NCBI GenBank assembly: GCA_037447655.1
Contig: JBBHKE010000551.1
Coordinates: 1 to 34,429, forward strand
DNA length: 34,429 bases
Source: Zygnema cylindricum
Lineage: Eukaryota > Streptophyta > Zygnematophyceae > Zygnematales > Zygnemataceae
Direction: 5' to 3'
Shown: piece by piece, positions 31,558 through 34,429 of the stretch
Layout of the letters: every line of letters begins with the position of its first letter
How positions within the stretch are numbered: the first letter of the stretch is position 1
Notes under the pieces: generated by a model
What the model was told of the DNA's origin: nothing
The model's database searches: none
What the model saw: the letters and a program-made list of their open reading frames with translations, nothing else
Translations under genes and position numbers: made by a program

Positions 31558-31590
<33 letters not shown>
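31196..31590. mobile_element. TATCGCGATA-rich dispersed element bounded by (TA)n, copy 2
   Basis: It begins ATATATTAATGTTGTGTATCGGG, contains TATCGCGATA, CGATATATCGA and GTACGGAAAGTCGTAC palindromes plus poly-C and poly-G runs (about 31343-31390), and ends in (AT)n at 31560-31589. Its order of motifs parallels copy 1. Non-coding. Confidence 0.5.
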
Positions 31591-31591
<1 letters not shown>

Positions 31592-32035
31592 CATTTGCTC
31601 AAATGTCAAAAGGTTGAACAAGGTGTTTTAACCAATTGAAAACAAATCAAAAAAATCTCTTTACATTGTTGAAAACTGAGGTAATAAATAGAAATGTATA
31701 AGACTTTATTAAGTAAGCGAAATGGTAAACCATCTTAGTACATGGGAACCAAAAAAAAAGTGGACAGCAAAGACGCAACTGAAAAGCTGAATTAGAGTGA
31801 CATAAAAAATGTGAGCGATAGATATAAAGAGAAAGAGAAAAAGAAAAAGAGAAGGCAACAAATGTATAAATCTGAATGCGGAAGGAAGCAAGCGAAACGC
31901 AAAAACAAACGAGTTGGCCCAACCAAAAACATTCAAAGAAGCAACAAACAACGATCACAAACTCAACAGTATTTGAGTGGACAAAAACCAATACTACCTA
32001 AGCAAAACTCAATATTGCTAACAATCTACTAAAAG
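31591..32035. other. Intergenic, nothing recognised
   Basis: Short frames here (73-114 codons, F/S-rich or K/R-rich) match no family I know. The phrase AAACCATCTTAGT also occurs near 615 (AACCATCTTAGTTTATGGAAC) and again here at about 31727 (AACCATCTTAGTACATGGGAACC), hinting at an old shared repeat. Confidence 0.4.
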
Positions 32036-32039
32036 CAAC

Positions 32040-33075
32040 CTCATAAGTCCTCATGCATAGGGGAGCAAGCTGAGGGAGTTTTGGAACATGTGACGATCAA
32101 GAACAGTAAGAGTCGATAGAAGGAGGGTAGAAGCTTGCACTCGTTATATAAACGTTGCCGATAACAAAAAAAAGTAAGGATTGGAGAAAGATGGCTCCTA
32201 AGGCCTTGTCTCTCCAAAGGGCATCAACCACAAGTACAAAGAAACTCGTCTAAAGCAACTCTTAGAGAACCAAATATCTCAACTGTCATGGAAATGGAGT
32301 CATAGTATCTTGGTGAGAATAATTTCGGCTTGTCTTCTTATCAAGTCACGTCCGGCCATTCCAACATGTCGAGTCGTTTGATATATTCGAGGAGGGTTCG
32401 CTAAAACAATGTCATTAAATATACGACGGGCAGCATCAAGTGACACAATATCAATCACACTCAAGGCAGTAATACATGAAACCTCCCATCCAAGAAAAAA
32501 TCCTCCCTAAAAGCAATAGTCACAATGGTGTTGCGCATAGTGTTGTGCGCCTACATAAACTCTCCTTTATGGGAACACCCCTAAAAAACCCTAAAAAACC
32601 CTTCTCTTTACGGGAACAAGGAAGCCAATGGGCCATCAGGTCGAATGACACGGTCCCTTGAGCAAACGAGAGACCTAGGGAAAGATGGACGAGGGAGGCG
32701 AGGTCCTAACTTAAGGGCGTTGGTGAATTGAGGAGGCGTGGAATATAGAGTGGATAGAATCGGTGTAGCCAATAGCGAAGCTCTAAAAGTATGCCCACCA
32801 CAAGAGAGAAAGCGTGCACGCGAAGTATCCGAGGGAAGAGCCTCGAGAAGCTCGGATTGGACGGTGGGCACAAACTTATAGGAAATTTATTTCTTGGACA
32901 CTTGGAACTGGCTTCGTAATAAGGGTGGAGAGAACCAACATATCTGTTAAAGGAAGAGGAGGAATAGAACAGGATGCCTTCCAAAATGGATTGTTAGAAG
33001 TCGAAGAGACCGTCCAAAACACGAGGGACTTAAGTAACAAGAACAAGAGTTTTCCTAGTGGAGACAAATAAGTTT
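32040..33075 (-). pseudogene. Decayed retroelement fragment, probably non-LTR
   Basis: On the minus strand, 32871-32608 reads ...GGHTFRASLLATPILSTLYS..., PPQFTNALKLG...LPRPSF and RDRVIRPDGPLASLFP. The order resembles the region after the reverse transcriptase of some LINE-like elements (W/F-L-x-A-x-P ... EF-x-x-AL-R-x-RLGLP ... CG-x-x-x-DP-x-GDH-x-x-x-C), but the key Cys and GDH residues are altered. A further piece at about 32440-32295 (SLDAARRIFNDIVLANPPR, RHVGMAGRDLIRRQ) follows in the same direction. Frames are broken repeatedly. Moderate-to-low confidence; it could be another repeat class. Confidence 0.35.
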
Positions 33076-33212
33076 CTAATATGGACTAGGTTTCGGAAAT
33101 ACAATACTCAGTACAATTAAACCTTTTGCGATAAAAAATTTGTCTCTAAATTTTGTCGAGTATTTCATGATTTACCATTTAAACTGGTGCGTGCGTTTTC
33201 TATTTCCAAAAG

Positions 33213-33286
33213 TGATTCGTGCCGGGCTCGATCCGGCGACCTTCAGCGTGTTAGACTGATGTGATAACCAACTACACCAACGAATC
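33213..33286 (-). tRNA. tRNA-Val (anticodon AAC)
   Basis: Read on the minus strand, a 7-bp acceptor stem (GATTCGT with ACGAATC, discriminator A), a D arm with the A-box-like TGGTGTAGTTGG, an anticodon stem TCAGT/GCTGA around the loop CTAACAC (anticodon AAC, decoding GTT/GTC as Val after wobble modification), and a T arm GCCGG/CCGGC with loop ATCGAGC. No intron, and CCA is not encoded. TTTT, a Pol III terminator, follows immediately (33211-33208). Oddity: the usual T at position 54 of the T loop is A. Sequence and layout resemble plant cytosolic tRNA-Val(AAC). Confidence 0.95.
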
Positions 33287-33519
33287 GAGATGTCCTCAAC
33301 ATTCGTACTCAAAGTATTTATTTATAATAATTAATGCATCTTTCACACATTCTCAAAAAATTATCAATAACACTTCGCTAATTATACTCTATTTAGGGCT
33401 ACGTACCCCTTCGGATCGCATGAAGAATTGGTCAATTGGAGTTACATAGGCCAGAGGTCGTAATCGGGTACCTGAATCCGTACCCGACCGGCCCGCGTCG
33501 GATCCGGAACGGATTCGAG

Positions 33520-33618
33520 TGCAAATTTTTTGGGGCCAATTTATGCTATTTAAGAATTTGGAAAAAAAAAAGCGGGACCGAATTAGCGTTCAATACGCTA
33601 ATAGCGATTGGCGGTGTA
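33520..33618. mobile_element. Right end of a family B MITE
   Basis: AAAAAAAGCGGGACCGAATTAGCG followed by GCTAATAGCGATTGGCGGTGTA matches the hairpin half and terminus of the element at 21419-22126. No left TIR is found, so this is a truncated copy. Confidence 0.65.
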
Positions 33619-33619
33619 C

Positions 33620-34429
33620 TTTAATGTTGACAAAGCTAATAAGACATTTTGGGCCCAAGAAAAGCCGCGACAAAGTTAAGAGTTATTAATGCTAATAATG
33701 ATGCAGTTAACCGTACTGTACGGTAGTTCGATGTGTATGAGAAAAATCGCATGTCACGTGACACAAAACGAGAAGAATTTGTCGGCTGGATTTCGTCGGT
33801 GCGAAACTAAAAAAAAGAAGTCAAACTGCCCGATATCAAATAAAATATAATAGAACGAAAATTTGAACACGGGAATCGAACAAATTTGTTGGTGGTCAAG
33901 TCTCTCGCCGTACATTTCGTACTGATGTAAACTTTGCGTTCCCGCTTAAAAAAAAAAAAAAAAAAACTAAAAATGGGGAAAAAAGAAAAGAAATATATAA
34001 AGTACGAAGAAAAAAAATGTGCTATTGAAAATTTATCCGTAATCGACTGACAAAGGCAGATAAGGTACATCTAATCCACCGACATTATGTAAATCGCACC
34101 GACATTTATGTCAGTTTAACCGACATTTTGTCTTTAAAAGGACAAAATTTCCGTACAAACTCACACATTTTGTCGCAAAGGCGCAGCTGAAACTTCAAAT
34201 ATCGGATTCCGGCTTGACCGAAGCGGACTTTACGAAAAAGACAAAAATATTTATCTATTTCACACGTGCGAAATTTGGCCCTTGCTCCATCCGATCATTT
34301 CTAAGATTATCCTGTGCCACCCTGTCAGCCTTCAATAAAACAAAAAATATTTTTCACTAAACGACAAAATGCAACAGAGCGTATAAAAACGTCTCCAGTT
34401 GGAGCTCCGTCGAAAATAAAAAAAAAAAG
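33620..34429. other. Intergenic, nothing recognised
   Basis: No credible open frame. The region includes GTCACGTGACAC (about 33755), poly-A runs, and three CCGACATT units at 34079, 34099 and 34120. The window ends in an A run. Confidence 0.5.

Noticed and set aside
33845-33915. tRNA- or SINE-like segment (GTTCGATTCCCGTG on the minus strand)
   Set aside because: Only a B-box-like match. I could not pair an acceptor or anticodon stem around it and no A box is correctly spaced.

Overview
This is nuclear DNA from a plant-lineage eukaryote (Streptophyta). I cannot fix the species; a bryophyte, other early-diverging land plant or streptophyte alga fits as well as anything. The reasons are: (i) three spliced genes with GT-AG (and some GC-AG) introns whose proteins match families I know from plants, including a eukaryotic lipid A 4'-kinase (LpxK), an enzyme plants share with Gram-negative bacteria; (ii) TAGGGTTT / AAACCCTA 'telo-box' motifs in the leaders of two genes; (iii) a plant-like tRNA-Val(AAC); (iv) TIR elements whose target-site duplications fit hAT, PIF/Harbinger and possibly Mutator groups. 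The DNA is AT-rich, gene-poor and full of microsatellites and minisatellites.

Layout. 1-4230: no gene; tandem TA-flanked MITEs (1662-1879, 1896-2425, 3691-3914) and a decayed Ty1/copia RNase H fragment on the minus strand (about 2800-3180). 4230-9445: a plus-strand gene (5 exons, 202 aa) for a small K/R/E/S-rich, probably nuclear protein; its leader is a degenerate tandem repeat whose last copy abuts the ATG. 9446-12366: intergenic, with a MITE half, a 795-bp PIF/Harbinger-like element and an 897-bp long-TIR element. 12367-18785: minus-strand ALG10, the last glucosyltransferase of the dolichol-linked N-glycan precursor; seven exons are recognisable, but one expected exon (LADNRHY block) is missing and another carries an in-frame stop. 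18786-23165: the divergent intergenic region, with a G-box cluster upstream of ALG10, a nest of transposons (a hAT-like element inside a Harbinger-like element, plus a second hAT-like copy) and three TA-flanked MITEs in a row. 23166-31033: the plus-strand LpxK gene (7 exons, 554 codons, all phases consistent). 31034-34429: a (TA)n-bounded repeat, a decayed probable non-LTR retroelement fragment, a tRNA-Val gene and a MITE end.

The three protein genes work in separate places: nuclear (probably RNA-associated), ER N-glycosylation, and a mitochondrial or organellar lipid A-like pathway. Nothing suggests an operon or cluster; they are ordinary neighbours separated by repeats. Most introns carry their own low-complexity tract, and some low-complexity has entered coding exons of LpxK and ALG10.

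The most noteworthy observations are the apparently broken ALG10, a degraded copy of exon 3 inside intron 3 of the first gene, two GC-AG introns with otherwise perfect donor consensus, the nested TIR elements with exact target-site duplications, the triplicated 22-bp G-box unit upstream of ALG10, and a GGGA satellite of about 860 bp inside LpxK intron 5. Every gene model here is my own splice reading, checked by phase and by remembered family motifs; no database search was run.
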